The notes under the pieces: generated by a model
The model's database searches: none
What the model saw: only the letters and a program-made list of their open reading frames with translations
Told to the model about the DNA's origin: nothing
Part shown: positions 53,611 to 62,726 of the stretch, piece by piece
Position numbering within the stretch: the first letter of the stretch is position 1
Layout: every line of letters starts with the position of its first letter
Assembly (NCBI GenBank): GCA_030448125.1
Contig: JAUJNO010000004.1
Location: forward strand, 1 to 64,000
DNA from: Rubrobacteraceae bacterium
Lineage (GTDB): Bacteria > Actinomycetota > Rubrobacteria > Rubrobacterales > Rubrobacteraceae
Reading direction: 5' to 3'
Length of the DNA: 64,000 nt
Position numbers and translations under genes: made by a program

Positions 53611-54210
53611 TTGGCGAGCTACGCGAGGCCGGTCGAGCGGCTCATAACCGAGCTCTCGAAGCTCCCCTCTATCGGGCCGAAGAGCGCCCAGAGGATCGCC
53701 TTCCACGTCGTGCGGTCCAGGCCCGACGACGCCCGTGCCCTGGCCGACGCCCTGCGCGAGGTGAAGGAGCGCATAAGACCGTGCAAACGCTGCTTCAACC
53801 TCACCGAGGCCGAGGAGTGCGACATCTGCACCGACCCGCGGCGCGACCCTTCGGTCATCTGCGCGGTGGAGGACCCGTACGACATCGGACCCATCGAGCG
53901 GACGGGTGAGTACAGGGGGCTGTACCACGTGCTCGGAGGGGCGCTCTCGCCGCTGGACGGCGTCGAGCCGGAGGACTTGAGGATAGCGGAGCTCGTCGAG
54001 CGGGTCGGCAAGGAGGGGACGAAGGAGATAGTAGTCGCCACCAATCCGAACACGACCGGCGAGGCTACGGCGCTGTTTATCGCGCAGGAGCTCGAAGGTA
54101 CGCCCGTCAGGGTAACAGCGCTGGCCAGCGGGCTGCCGGTCGGCGGGGATCTGGAGTACGCCGACGAGGTCACGCTCGGACGCGCCTTCGCCGGGCGGCG
54201 TGAGATCTAG
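53611..54210 (+). CDS. recR: recombination mediator RecR
   Basis: 199 residues from TTG. Helix-hairpin-helix LPSIGPKSAQRIAFHVV near 14, the C4 zinc finger CKRCFNLTEAEECDIC near 54-69, Toprim domain VICAVEDPYDIGPIERTGEYRGLYHVLGGALSPLDGV and a Walker-B-like end. It works with RecF/RecO to load RecA at gaps. Start could vary by few codons; the helicase gene overlaps its end by 11 bp. Confidence 0.95.
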   Translation: MASYARPVERLITELSKLPSIGPKSAQRIAFHVVRSRPDDARALADALREVKERIRPCKRCFNLTEAEECDICTDPRRDPSVICAVEDPYDIGPIERTGEYRGLYHVLGGALSPLDGVEPEDLRIAELVERVGKEGTKEIVVATNPNTTGEATALFIAQELEGTPVRVTALASGLPVGGDLEYADEVTLGRAFAGRREI

Positions 54211-56458
54211 GGGCCTCGAGGAGCGACCCGGGGGTTCCGGCGCCCCCGGAACCTCCTCGCTCGCCGCCCTGAGCCGCCGCTCGGTCGAGTCCTTGGGACA
54301 AACGGTAGCGACGCTGCCCCCCAAAGAGGCGACCCTCGTCGAGCCGCCGGAGATGTCGCGGGAGCTCGCGAGGGCGCTCTCATCCATGGGCGCCAAACGG
54401 CTCTACTCGCACCAGCTCGAGGCCTACGAGCGGGTGCGGGCCGGGGAGAACGTCATCGTCGCGACGGCGACCGCGAGCGGCAAGTCGCTGTGCTACAAGA
54501 TCCCCGCCTTCGAGAACGCTCTGGAGAACCCCTCGAACAGGGCGCTCTTCCTCTACCCGACGAAGGCGCTCGCCCAGGACCAGCTGCAGAAGATAAGCAA
54601 GCTCATGCTGCGCGGCGTCCATCCCGCAACTTACGATCGGGACACACCCAAAGCCCTGCGCGCCGAGGTGCGAAAAAGGGCGAACGTGATCCTCACGAAC
54701 CCCGACATGCTGAACGTGGCCCTCCTCCCCAGCCACGACTCCCTCTGGGCCGACTTCTTCCGCAACCTCAAGATAGTCGCCGTGGACGAGGCGCACCTCC
54801 TGCGCGGCGTCTTCGGCTCGCACGTCGCGGCGGTCCTGAGGCGCCTGCGGCGGGTGGCAGAGCTGCACGGGGCCGACCCGAAGTTCGTCCTGACCAGCGC
54901 GACCATCGCTAACCCTCTGGAGCTAGCGGAGGTCCTGACGGGCGTCCCGTTCTCGCTCGTGGACAACGATGGGGCATCGAGTGGGCCGCGGCGCGTGATC
55001 TTCCGGAACCCGCCGCTCAAGGACGAGGAGAAGGGTGACCGGCGGAGCATGCTCACGGAGGGTGCGTTCGTGTTCTCGAGGCTGGTCGCGCAGGGCGTGC
55101 GCGCCATCGCCTTCGCCAAGAGCCGCAAGTCGGCGGAGCTCATCTACCGCTACGCCGCTGACCGGCTGGGCCCGGAGCTCGCCCGGCGCATCTCGCCGTA
55201 CCGCGCCGGTTACACCGTCCGGGAGCGCCGGGAGATAGAGGGACGGCTCTTCCGGGGCGAGCTCCTCGGCGTGGTCTCGACGAACGCCCTGGAGCTCGGG
55301 GTCGACGTGGGCGCTCTGGACGCGGTCGTTTGCTGCGGCTACCCGGGGAGCGTCGCTTCCATCTGGCAGCAGTGGGGCCGGGCCGGACGCGCCAAGGAAC
55401 CCTCGCTTGCGGTGTACATCGCCGGGCGGGACTCCCTGGACCAGTACCTCTACGAGAACCCGGAGAAGGTCCTGGGCAGAAGGGTCGAGGCGGCTCGACT
55501 CACGCTCGAGAACTCCTACATTCTGGGCCCGCATCTGCTGGCAGCGGCGTACGAGGCGCCCCTCGAAGACAGAGATGAGGAGTATTTCGGGTATGCCTAC
55601 GGAGCGGTTACGGAGGACCTGGTCGAGTCGGGGGCGTTGGTGAGGAGTGGGGGGCGGATGCACTACACGCGGGGGGACAAGCCGGCGTGGGACATCTCCT
55701 TGCGGTCGGCCGATTCGGGGTCGGTAATGGTGGCGGACAGGGAAGGGGAGGTGATCGGGGCTGTCGAGGCGCGGCGGGCGCCCATGGATCTCCACCCGGG
55801 GGCAACCTACCTGCACCGCGGACATGCCTACGAGGTCGAGGACCTGAACCTAGCTGCCCACAACGCGCTCGTCCGCAGGGTCCCGAACCGCTACTACACC
55901 AGGGTCAAGGTCGAGACGGACGTCGAGATCCTCGAAGAATCCGAGAAGCGCGACCTCCCGAACGGCGCGGCCCTGCACTGGGGACGGGTGCGAACCACGG
56001 ACGTGGTAACTCAGTACAAAAAGATACAGGTCCAGGACTCGCGCGAGATCGGCGTCTTCCCCCTCGACCTGCCGCCGACGACCTTCGAGACGCGCGGGCT
56101 CTGGGTCACCCTGCCGCCGCTGCCCCCTCCGGAGGGCAACACCCGGCCGAACTTCGTCGAGTTTCTGGGTTCGCTGCACGCGGCGGAGCACGCCTTTATC
56201 GGGCTTTTGCCGCTCTTCGCGATGTGCGACCGGGGGGACATCGGCGGGCTCTCCGTCGCCATGCACCGCCAGACGCGCCTGCCGACCGTCTTCGTCTACG
56301 ACGGCTACCCCGGCGGCGTCGGCATCTCCGAGCGCGGCTACGATACGTTCGAGGAGGCCGCCCGCGACACCCTGGGCGTCCTCGCCCGCTGCCCGTGCAA
56401 AAAGGGTTGTCCGGCGTGCGTCCAGTCCCCCAAGTGCGGCAACTGGAACGAGCGTTGA
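54200..56458 (+). CDS. DEAD/DEAH helicase with DUF1998 C-terminus, MrfA type
   Basis: 752 residues from GTG, overlapping recR by 11 bp. LYSHQLEAYERVRAGENVIVATATASGKS (Q/Walker A near 90), LFLYPTKALAQDQL, LTNPDMLN, VDEAHLLRGVFGSHVAAVLRRL near 195, TSATIANPLELAE; second RecA fold with ALELGVDVGALDAVVCCGYPGSVASIWQQWGRAGR. C-terminal zinc motif CPCKKGCPACVQSPKCGNWNE near 730-750 (four Cys). This is the YprA/MrfA family, linked to mitomycin repair. It shares DUF1998 architecture with DrmA/DrmB. Confidence 0.93.
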   Translation: MRSRGLEERPGGSGAPGTSSLAALSRRSVESLGQTVATLPPKEATLVEPPEMSRELARALSSMGAKRLYSHQLEAYERVRAGENVIVATATASGKSLCYKIPAFENALENPSNRALFLYPTKALAQDQLQKISKLMLRGVHPATYDRDTPKALRAEVRKRANVILTNPDMLNVALLPSHDSLWADFFRNLKIVAVDEAHLLRGVFGSHVAAVLRRLRRVAELHGADPKFVLTSATIANPLELAEVLTGVPFSLVDNDGASSGPRRVIFRNPPLKDEEKGDRRSMLTEGAFVFSRLVAQGVRAIAFAKSRKSAELIYRYAADRLGPELARRISPYRAGYTVRERREIEGRLFRGELLGVVSTNALELGVDVGALDAVVCCGYPGSVASIWQQWGRAGRAKEPSLAVYIAGRDSLDQYLYENPEKVLGRRVEAARLTLENSYILGPHLLAAAYEAPLEDRDEEYFGYAYGAVTEDLVESGALVRSGGRMHYTRGDKPAWDISLRSADSGSVMVADREGEVIGAVEARRAPMDLHPGATYLHRGHAYEVEDLNLAAHNALVRRVPNRYYTRVKVETDVEILEESEKRDLPNGAALHWGRVRTTDVVTQYKKIQVQDSREIGVFPLDLPPTTFETRGLWVTLPPLPPPEGNTRPNFVEFLGSLHAAEHAFIGLLPLFAMCDRGDIGGLSVAMHRQTRLPTVFVYDGYPGGVGISERGYDTFEEAARDTLGVLARCPCKKGCPACVQSPKCGNWNER

Positions 56459-57171
56459 GCAAGGACGGCGCGATAAGGGTCTTGCGCTACCTGCTCGGGC
56501 AGGTGAGTCCCCCGCCCTTTGAGTATCGGTTGTGCTCCTGGAACGCCACGGTGGGGAGAGTCGCTACCGTAGACTTGGAGAGCAAGTATGCAGATGGCGC
56601 GACGGCGGTAGGAGAGGTATTGCGCTACCTGCTCGGGCATGAAATGTCTGGAACGGCCTCGGAATGACAAGGGATAGTCAAGGAGCTGAGCCGCTACCGC
56701 GACGCTATAAGCGCCGGTCTTTGCGGCGCCGAGGGTGAGCAAACGGCGCCACGAGACACGGCGGAGCCACCAAGTACAGTCATAGTAGCAGAGGTTCGGA
56801 AGCCGAACGCTTAGGAAAGCCTTGTCATAATCACCAACAGCATGGCGGAGGCGATGATGGGGAGAACGGCTGTGGGCCGTCTTCGATCCGTTGGTCAGCG
56901 GATACTGGCGAATAGATCTTGGCATCGGGCGCGAGATCGTGCGTCAGTTCGATCCTGAGGGGCAGGAGGCTACGACGCGCTACTGTGGTTGGCAGCCATC
57001 TTCTTGTTCTTCCCTTCGACGTAGCAAGAGTTCTACTCGATGGAACGCGCCGCCGCGGATGCTATACGCGGTGTGTGTGCTGGAGATTTCCGATGAACCT
57101 CGACGTGACCGATTTTGGGTAACGAGGGCACGCATCAGGGATAGCCGCTGGCCCGCGACCTTGAGGACGAA
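56459..57171. other. degraded region with short direct repeats
   Basis: 713 bp without a sound gene. TTGCGCTACCTGCTCGGGCA occurs exactly at 56482-56501 and 56620-56639 (137-138 bp apart). At about 56922-56955 a fragment reads GIGREIVRQ, repeated at 57246 in the SDR remnant that follows. It looks like decayed duplicates of an SDR gene and another protein. Confidence 0.5.
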
Positions 57172-57888
57172 ATGGAGCGGAGTATCGGGCGGCTCGACAT
57201 CCTGGAAGACAGGGGCGGAACGCCATTGGTCAGCGGGGCGAACAGGGGGATCGGGCGCGAGATCGTGCGCCAGCTCGCCGGGAGGGGAATGGTCGCGATC
57301 CTCGGCTCGCGCGACGACCTCGCGCCGCCGCGGAGGGGATGGACGGCGACGTGCGCGTCCGGCAACTCGACGTAACCGACGAGAAGGGCATCCTGAACCT
57401 GGCCCGCGAAGTCGAGGAGGAGCGCGGCTCGACGTCCTGGTCAACAACGCCGGGATCTCCATGGTTCGTCAGCGCGGCGTGGACGCCGACCTCGACGTGG
57501 TGAGGGAGACGCTGGAGATGAACCTCTTCGGCGCGTGGCGGCTCTGCGAGGCGTTCGTCCCGCTGATGCAGCGCAACCGGTACGGCCGGATCGTCAACGT
57601 CTCCAGCGGTATGGGCGCGCTCAACGACATGGGGCGGCTCCCCGGCCTACCGCGTCTCCAAGACGTCCCTCAACGCCCTCACCCGCATCCTCGCCTCCGA
57701 ACTGCGTGGGTCGGGCATCCTCGTCAACTCGGTCTGCCCGGGCTGGGTGCAGACCGACATGGGCGGGAGCAACGCCTCGCGCTCCGTCGAGGAAGGCGCC
57801 GACGGACACCCTGCTGTGGGCGGCGACGCTCCCCGACAGCGGTCCCACCGGCGGCTTCTTCCGCGACCGGCGACCGATCCCCTGGTAG
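57172..57888 (+). pseudogene. SDR oxidoreductase, frameshifted
   Basis: Pieces in several frames give [152 protein letters not shown] and [12 protein letters not shown], with TAG at 57886-57888. Ser and Tyr-x3-Lys are intact, so this was a normal NADP-type SDR (carbonyl-reductase-like). Indels occur near 57335, 57425, 57640 and 57800. A similar GIGREIVRQ fragment upstream suggests a tandem second copy, also lost. Confidence 0.82.
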
Positions 57889-57913
57889 AAGAAGCTAGCC
57901 ACGCGGCCCGAGC

Positions 57914-58390
57914 ATGCCCGGCGTGAACCGGAGTCCGTACGTCGCGGTCGTCGGATCGGGCACCGCTACGGGAGAGCTGTATGAGCTCGCGCGGGAGGTC
58001 GGACGGCTCGTCGCCGAGAGAGGCGGTATCGTGGTCTGCGGCGGTCTCTCGGGCGTGATGGAGGCCGCGGCACGCGGGGCGGCCGAAGCGGGAGGCGCCG
58101 CGATCGGCATCCTGCCCGACGAGGACCGGGGGCGGGCAAACCTCTACCTCTCTTACTCTATCCCTACGGGCACGGGCCAGGCGCGCAACCTGGCGGTCGT
58201 CTGCTCTGGAGACGTGGTCGTCGCCGTCGGCGGGGAGTACGGGACGCTCTCTGAGATCGGGCTGGCCCTGAAAGTGGGACGCCCGGTCGTAGCCTTGAAG
58301 AGTTGGGACCTCGGCGGGCACGTCGTGGTGGCCGCGTCGCCGAAAGAGGCGGTGGAGAGGGCATTCGGGGCCGTTCGGGGCGTGAACTGA
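57914..58390 (+). CDS. TIGR00725/SLOG-superfamily protein (LOG-like)
   Basis: 158 residues. [48 protein letters not shown] is the SLOG nucleotide-binding fold; [23 protein letters not shown] is the second conserved loop. It belongs to the TIGR00725 family near LOG phosphoribohydrolases and DprA-like proteins. It probably binds a nucleotide-derived ligand; function is undefined. Stands alone. Confidence 0.88.
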   Translation: MPGVNRSPYVAVVGSGTATGELYELAREVGRLVAERGGIVVCGGLSGVMEAAARGAAEAGGAAIGILPDEDRGRANLYLSYSIPTGTGQARNLAVVCSGDVVVAVGGEYGTLSEIGLALKVGRPVVALKSWDLGGHVVVAASPKEAVERAFGAVRGVN

Positions 58391-58590
58391 ACCTCTGGCG
58401 GCGTCCTACGGTTCCTCTCCATTGGCCATGGTTCTGGTGTGCTAGACACCTTTGATCCCCAATCCGAACGCGGTGGGCTTATCCGGCGACCTGCCCGTTT
58501 TTCCGGGTCGAGAACTAGCCGAACGGGCGATGCTCGCGCTCGTGCGCGGGTGTACATTCTCCGCAGATGGACCGAGATCAGGAGGAACTG

Positions 58591-59529
58591 ATGGAGAATC
58601 GAACGAGCGACGCGAGCGCGTCTGACGCGGCGAGCGCGTTGAGCGTGCTCTCCGAGGGAATGGCCGACGCGGTCGAGAGGATAGGACCGTCTGTCGTGCA
58701 GGTCCACGGCAGGCGGCGCCGGGCGGCGAGCGGCGTGGTCTACGCCGCCGGGAGGGTACTCACCGCGAGCCACGTACTGGAGCGCGAGGAGGACCTGTCG
58801 GTCGTGACGCACGACGGGCGTACCCTGGAGGCGCGCTTCGTCGGTCGGGACCCCTCGACAGATTTGGCCGTACTGGAAGTGCCGGAGCTTGGGGACGGAG
58901 TCGTGGCGGAACTCGCGGCGGGAGGGGTGCGGGTCGGCCAGATCTCGCTCGCCGTCGCTCGTCCTGGTCGCGAGGGACTGATACGGGCGAGCTTCGGGGT
59001 CGTCAGCGCTGTAGGAGGACCGCTTCGCACGGGCCGGGGAGCGAGGCTCGAGAGGTACGTCCAGACCGACGCGACACCCTACCCCGGCTTCTCGGGCGGG
59101 CCGCTCATAAACGCCGAAGGGGAGGTGCTTGGGATCACGGCGCTCGGGCTCGCCCGGGGCGTGGCGCTCGCCGTACCTTCGGAGGTCGCCTGGCGCGTCG
59201 CCGGGGCTCTCGAGGAGCGTGGCTCCGTCAAGCGCGGCTACCTCGGCATCCTGAGCCAGCCCGTACACCTGCCCAGCGCGCAACGCGCCGGCCTGGGTGA
59301 CCAGAGGGGTGGACTCCTCGTCGTGGGCGTCGAGGACGGCAGCCCTGCGGGGAAGGGTGGAATGCTGCTCGGCGACATCCTCGTCTCGCTGGACGCCACG
59401 CCCGTCGCGGACACCGATGAGTTGCAGGCGCTCCTCACGGGCGACAGGGTCGGCCGCGAGTTGCAGGTCGGAGTTGTACGCGGGGGTGAGCTCCAGACCT
59501 TACGCGTGACCGTCGGCGAGCGTGGTTAG
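58591..59529 (+). CDS. HtrA/DegP-like S1C serine protease with PDZ domain (copy 1)
   Basis: ATG 58591 has GGAGG 5 nt before it, better than ATG 58567. 312 residues without signal peptide or membrane segment. Catalytic His in SHVLEREED near 62, Asp in STDLAVLEV near 90, Ser in YPGFSGGPLINAEGEVLGI near 168, and a PDZ domain near 215-305 (RGGLLVVGVEDGSPAGKGGMLLGDILVSLDATPV). S1C proteases with a PDZ domain are usually exported; this one seems cytosolic. A paralog follows 11 bp later. Confidence 0.9.
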   Translation: MENRTSDASASDAASALSVLSEGMADAVERIGPSVVQVHGRRRRAASGVVYAAGRVLTASHVLEREEDLSVVTHDGRTLEARFVGRDPSTDLAVLEVPELGDGVVAELAAGGVRVGQISLAVARPGREGLIRASFGVVSAVGGPLRTGRGARLERYVQTDATPYPGFSGGPLINAEGEVLGITALGLARGVALAVPSEVAWRVAGALEERGSVKRGYLGILSQPVHLPSAQRAGLGDQRGGLLVVGVEDGSPAGKGGMLLGDILVSLDATPVADTDELQALLTGDRVGRELQVGVVRGGELQTLRVTVGERG

Positions 59530-59540
59530 GGAGTTGTGGG

Positions 59541-60518
59541 ATGAGTCTGGAATCAGTTAGCCCTTTGCAGGGAGCCGGCGCGGCCGGCGCCGGGGCGGCG
59601 GCCATGATCGAGGCGGTGTTGCCCGGCGTCGTACAGGTGCGGAGCCGGGCGCGGAGCGTGAGGAACCGGCGCCGTGGTCCTGGCCCGCGGGGCGGGGCGG
59701 GGGCCGGATTTCTCTGGTCCTCGGACGGCTCCGTGATGACCAACCATCACGTCGTCGCGGGCTCCGGCGGCGAGGTCGAGGTAGTCCTGACGGACGACCG
59801 CTCCTTCGACGCCGAGGTCGTCGGGAGCAGCCGGAGGTTGGACCTGGCGATGCTCCGGCTCCGGGACGCGCCGGTGGAGGCTCCGCCCACGCCGCCGGTC
59901 GGGGATTCCGACGCTCTGCGCGTCGGGGAGCTGGTCTTCGCCGTCGGGCATCCGTGGGGCCGGCGCGGAGCGGTTACGGCTGGGATAGTGAGCGGCCTCG
60001 GTAGCATAGGAGGACCCTTCGGCCGGGCACACTACGTCCAGTCCGACGCCTACCTCGCGCCAGGGAACTCCGGCGGGCCGCTCGTCAACGCCCGTGGCGA
60101 GGTGGTCGGGGTAAACGCCATGGTCTCCGGTGGCCTGGCCCTCGCGATACCGAGCAACACCGTCGGGGCCTGGGCTTCGGGCGGCCCGCGAGCGAGACGC
60201 TCGCGTTCCCATTTCCGTTTGGGCGTGAGGGTGCAAGAAGCTGTGCTGCCCGCCTTGTCTCGAGACCTAGTGGGGCAATGGGCGGGGCTCGTGATCGCCG
60301 GCGTAGCCTCCGGTGGTCCCGCCGCCCGGGCCGGCCTCCTCGTCGGCGACGTGCTGCTCGGCGTTGCTGAGGAGGCGGTCGAGGACGTCGCCACCCTGCG
60401 AGATGCGCTCGCGCGAGCCGGGAGCTACGTCCGCCTGCGCGTGATGCGTGGTGGTGAGACGCGGGAGATCGAGGTGGGCTTTGAGGACTCGGGAGGCATA
60501 AGGGCTCGCGGCGCATGA
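59541..60518 (+). CDS. HtrA/DegP-like S1C serine protease with PDZ domain (copy 2)
   Basis: 325 residues, GGGAG upstream. His in TNHHVVAGS near 72, Asp in LDLAMLRL near 97, Ser in APGNSGGPLVNARGEVVG near 175, PDZ near 230-315 (VIAGVASGGPAARAGLLVGDVLLGVAEEAVED). A Gly/Ala leader and no signal peptide. Together with copy 1 and the LuxR-type regulator that follows 7 bp later it makes a three-gene unit. Confidence 0.9.
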   Translation: MSLESVSPLQGAGAAGAGAAAMIEAVLPGVVQVRSRARSVRNRRRGPGPRGGAGAGFLWSSDGSVMTNHHVVAGSGGEVEVVLTDDRSFDAEVVGSSRRLDLAMLRLRDAPVEAPPTPPVGDSDALRVGELVFAVGHPWGRRGAVTAGIVSGLGSIGGPFGRAHYVQSDAYLAPGNSGGPLVNARGEVVGVNAMVSGGLALAIPSNTVGAWASGGPRARRSRSHFRLGVRVQEAVLPALSRDLVGQWAGLVIAGVASGGPAARAGLLVGDVLLGVAEEAVEDVATLRDALARAGSYVRLRVMRGGETREIEVGFEDSGGIRARGA

Positions 60519-60525
60519 GCGCGTC

Positions 60526-61185
60526 GTGAGTGGCGACCCCGCACGGGTCTTTATCGTAGCCCCGACGCCGTTCTCTCGCGCGGGGCTACGGTCGATGCTC
60601 GAGAGCGTGTCGGAGGCGGGTGTCGGGGGTGCCGAGTCGGGCGCGGGCGTGCTCGTGGTGGGTGAGGCTGGTTCGCTCGTCGAGCCCGTGCTTCCGGGGG
60701 CCGACGTCGTGGTGGTGGCGGGGGACGAGCCCCTGGAGGAGGTGGCGCGCGCCGTCGCGGAGGAGGGGACGCAGGCTATACTGCTCTTCTCCGAGGACGA
60801 CCGCTCCGTACACGTGCTGCGCGAGCTCGCGCCGCGCGGCTGGGGCGTGGTGTCGCCGGACGCTCCACCTGAGGAGCTTTCGGCGGCGATCGCCGCGGTC
60901 GCTCAGGGTCTCGTGGTCTTGCCCCGAACCCTGACCGGACGGCTGCTGCGGGGGCCGGCGGCGGTCGATGAGGTCGATGAGCCCGCGGAGCCTCTGACGG
61001 CGCGTGAGCGAGAGGTTTTGGGGCTCCTGGGACGGGGGCTCTCGAACAAGATGATCGCACGAGACCTGCGAATAAGCGAGCACACCGTCAAGTTCCACGT
61101 CTCCTCCGTCTACGCGAAGCTCGGCGCCGCGAGCCGCACGGAGGCAGTGAGCCTCGGGGCGCGGCTCGGGCTGATCTCGCTGTAA
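60526..61185 (+). CDS. LuxR/NarL-type regulator with degenerate receiver
   Basis: 219 residues from GTG. The N-terminal 130 residues have receiver-like layout (VFIVAPTPFSRAGLRSML, DVVVVAGDEPLEEVARAV, ILLFSEDDRSVHVLREL), but the acidic pair near the start is AP and the phosphorylated Asp is not in place. The C-terminal LuxR HTH is complete: LTAREREVLGLLGRGLSNKMIARDLRISEHTVKFHVSSVYAKLGA. So it should bind DNA without phosphorylation. It follows the proteases. Confidence 0.88.
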   Translation: MSGDPARVFIVAPTPFSRAGLRSMLESVSEAGVGGAESGAGVLVVGEAGSLVEPVLPGADVVVVAGDEPLEEVARAVAEEGTQAILLFSEDDRSVHVLRELAPRGWGVVSPDAPPEELSAAIAAVAQGLVVLPRTLTGRLLRGPAAVDEVDEPAEPLTAREREVLGLLGRGLSNKMIARDLRISEHTVKFHVSSVYAKLGAASRTEAVSLGARLGLISL

Positions 61186-61260
61186 GCAATATCCGAACGT
61201 ATATGCCGTCTGCTCCGGGTACTGGTACGCTCTACTGGGAGCGACGGGGAGGAGCATGAG

Positions 61261-62175
61261 ATGGGTGTTTTGCGGCAGCGGCTCGACGAGGGAGAGGTCG
61301 TCATCCTCGACGGGGCGATGGGCACGGAGCTCGAGAGGCGCGGGGTGCCGATGGACGACGCGGCGTGGAGCGCGGCGGCCCTGATCACACACCCCGACAC
61401 GGTGCGCGAGGTACACGAGGACTACGTCCGGGCCGGGGCGGACGTCATCATAACCAACACCTTCGCGACGGCCCGGCACGTGCTGGAGCCGGCGGGGATG
61501 GGGGAGCGGTTCCGCGGGTTGAACGCCCGCGCCGTTACGCTCGCGAAAGAGGCGCGAGAGGCGGCGACGGAGAGACCGGTCTCTATCGCCGGCTCGATCT
61601 CGACCTTCACCGCCCGGTACGACTACAGCTACGAGCCCCGGGCCGAGAAGGCGCGGGCCAACTACCGGGAACAGGCCGAAGTCCTGGCCGAGTCGGGGGT
61701 GGACGTGCTCGCCCTGGAGATGATGCGGGATCTCGAACAGACGACCTACGCCGTGGAGGAGGCCGTCACCACGGGGCTACCCGTCTGGGTCGGCTTCAGT
61801 TGCAAGACTACCGGTGAGGGCACGCCTGTCCTCTGGGACGGCGAGAACACGCTGGCCGAGGCGCTGCAGCGGATACCGTCTCTGGGCGCCTCCCTGGTGT
61901 CGATAATGCACACGCTCACCGAGGACACGCCCGCAGCCTTGCGGGAAGTGACCGGGCGCTGGCCGGGACCCGTGGGAGCGTATCCCCACTCCGGAGAGTT
62001 CATCATGCCCAACTGGCAGTTTACGGACATGATCTCCCCGGAAGACTTCGCCGCGGAGGCCCGGGGATGGCTAGACGCGGGCGCCCGGCTCATCGGCGGC
62101 TGCTGCGGCATCGGCCCCGAACACGTCCGGCTGCTCAAGGAACGGCTCCCGGCGCGCGCTCCCTCAAGGGATTGA
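61261..62175 (+). CDS. homocysteine S-methyltransferase family protein
   Basis: 304 residues, GGGGAGGAG 7 nt upstream. ILDGAMGTELERRGV near 17, ADVIITNTFATARHVLEPAGM near 60, and zinc cysteines in GFSCKTTGEGTPV near 180 and LIGGCCGIGPEHVRLLKE near 280. The Hcy-binding barrel moves methyl from betaine, S-methylmethionine or similar donors to homocysteine. It is alone; no cobalamin domain is present. Confidence 0.92.
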   Translation: MGVLRQRLDEGEVVILDGAMGTELERRGVPMDDAAWSAAALITHPDTVREVHEDYVRAGADVIITNTFATARHVLEPAGMGERFRGLNARAVTLAKEAREAATERPVSIAGSISTFTARYDYSYEPRAEKARANYREQAEVLAESGVDVLALEMMRDLEQTTYAVEEAVTTGLPVWVGFSCKTTGEGTPVLWDGENTLAEALQRIPSLGASLVSIMHTLTEDTPAALREVTGRWPGPVGAYPHSGEFIMPNWQFTDMISPEDFAAEARGWLDAGARLIGGCCGIGPEHVRLLKERLPARAPSRD

Positions 62176-62213
62176 TACTCTCCAGCTCGGCGGTAGGCAG
62201 AGATTACCGCGAA

Positions 62214-62726
62214 CTATTTTTCCCTCTCTTTGGGGAGCACCTCGTCCGGCAGCGCCCCCTCCGGCGTCCAGCTAGCGGTCGCCACGCCCAACTCCGCCGA
62301 GGTCTCGCCCCGGGCGACGGCCTCGCCGTCCACCAGGATCTCCACCTCCAGGGTCTCCCCACCGGACTCTGTCTTACTGAATGAGACGTTCAACCTGCCG
62401 TCTTGGCCCTCGACGGCCCCCACCTCGTAGTCCGTGGGCTCGGTCCCCACGGTAGCGTCGTCCACGGCCCGTACCTCGGTGGCGGTCCCGTAGGTCCCCG
62501 AGTAGACGGCGCCGGGCGTGCCCGTCACCCTCACCACCACGCCGTCTTCGGCTGTCTCTTGCGCCGCCGTTTCTTCCGCGGGCTCCCGCACGGACTCGTT
62601 CGCCCCTTGCTCCCCTTCTTGCTCACCTTCGCTCCCGGAACCACCACAGCCCACGAGCGTTCCAAGGACGAGCGCGAAGACGCACAGGGCCCTGAGTCTA
62701 GCCAACGCTTCGCGCCCTACCGGCAT
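62214..62726 (-). CDS. lipoprotein with extracellular beta-rich domain
   Basis: 170 residues. Signal with lipobox LVGC near 26, a Glu/Ala-rich linker, then a beta-type domain (VVVRVTGTPGAVYSGTYGTATEVRAVDD, DYEVGAVEGQDGRLNVSFSKT, LEVEILVDGEAVARGETSAELGVATASW) resembling a MmpS/transport-accessory fold. GAGGCGAGA upstream. Role unknown; convergent with the methyltransferase. Confidence 0.72.
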   Translation of the reverse strand: MPVGREALARLRALCVFALVLGTLVGCGGSGSEGEQEGEQGANESVREPAEETAAQETAEDGVVVRVTGTPGAVYSGTYGTATEVRAVDDATVGTEPTDYEVGAVEGQDGRLNVSFSKTESGGETLEVEILVDGEAVARGETSAELGVATASWTPEGALPDEVLPKEREK

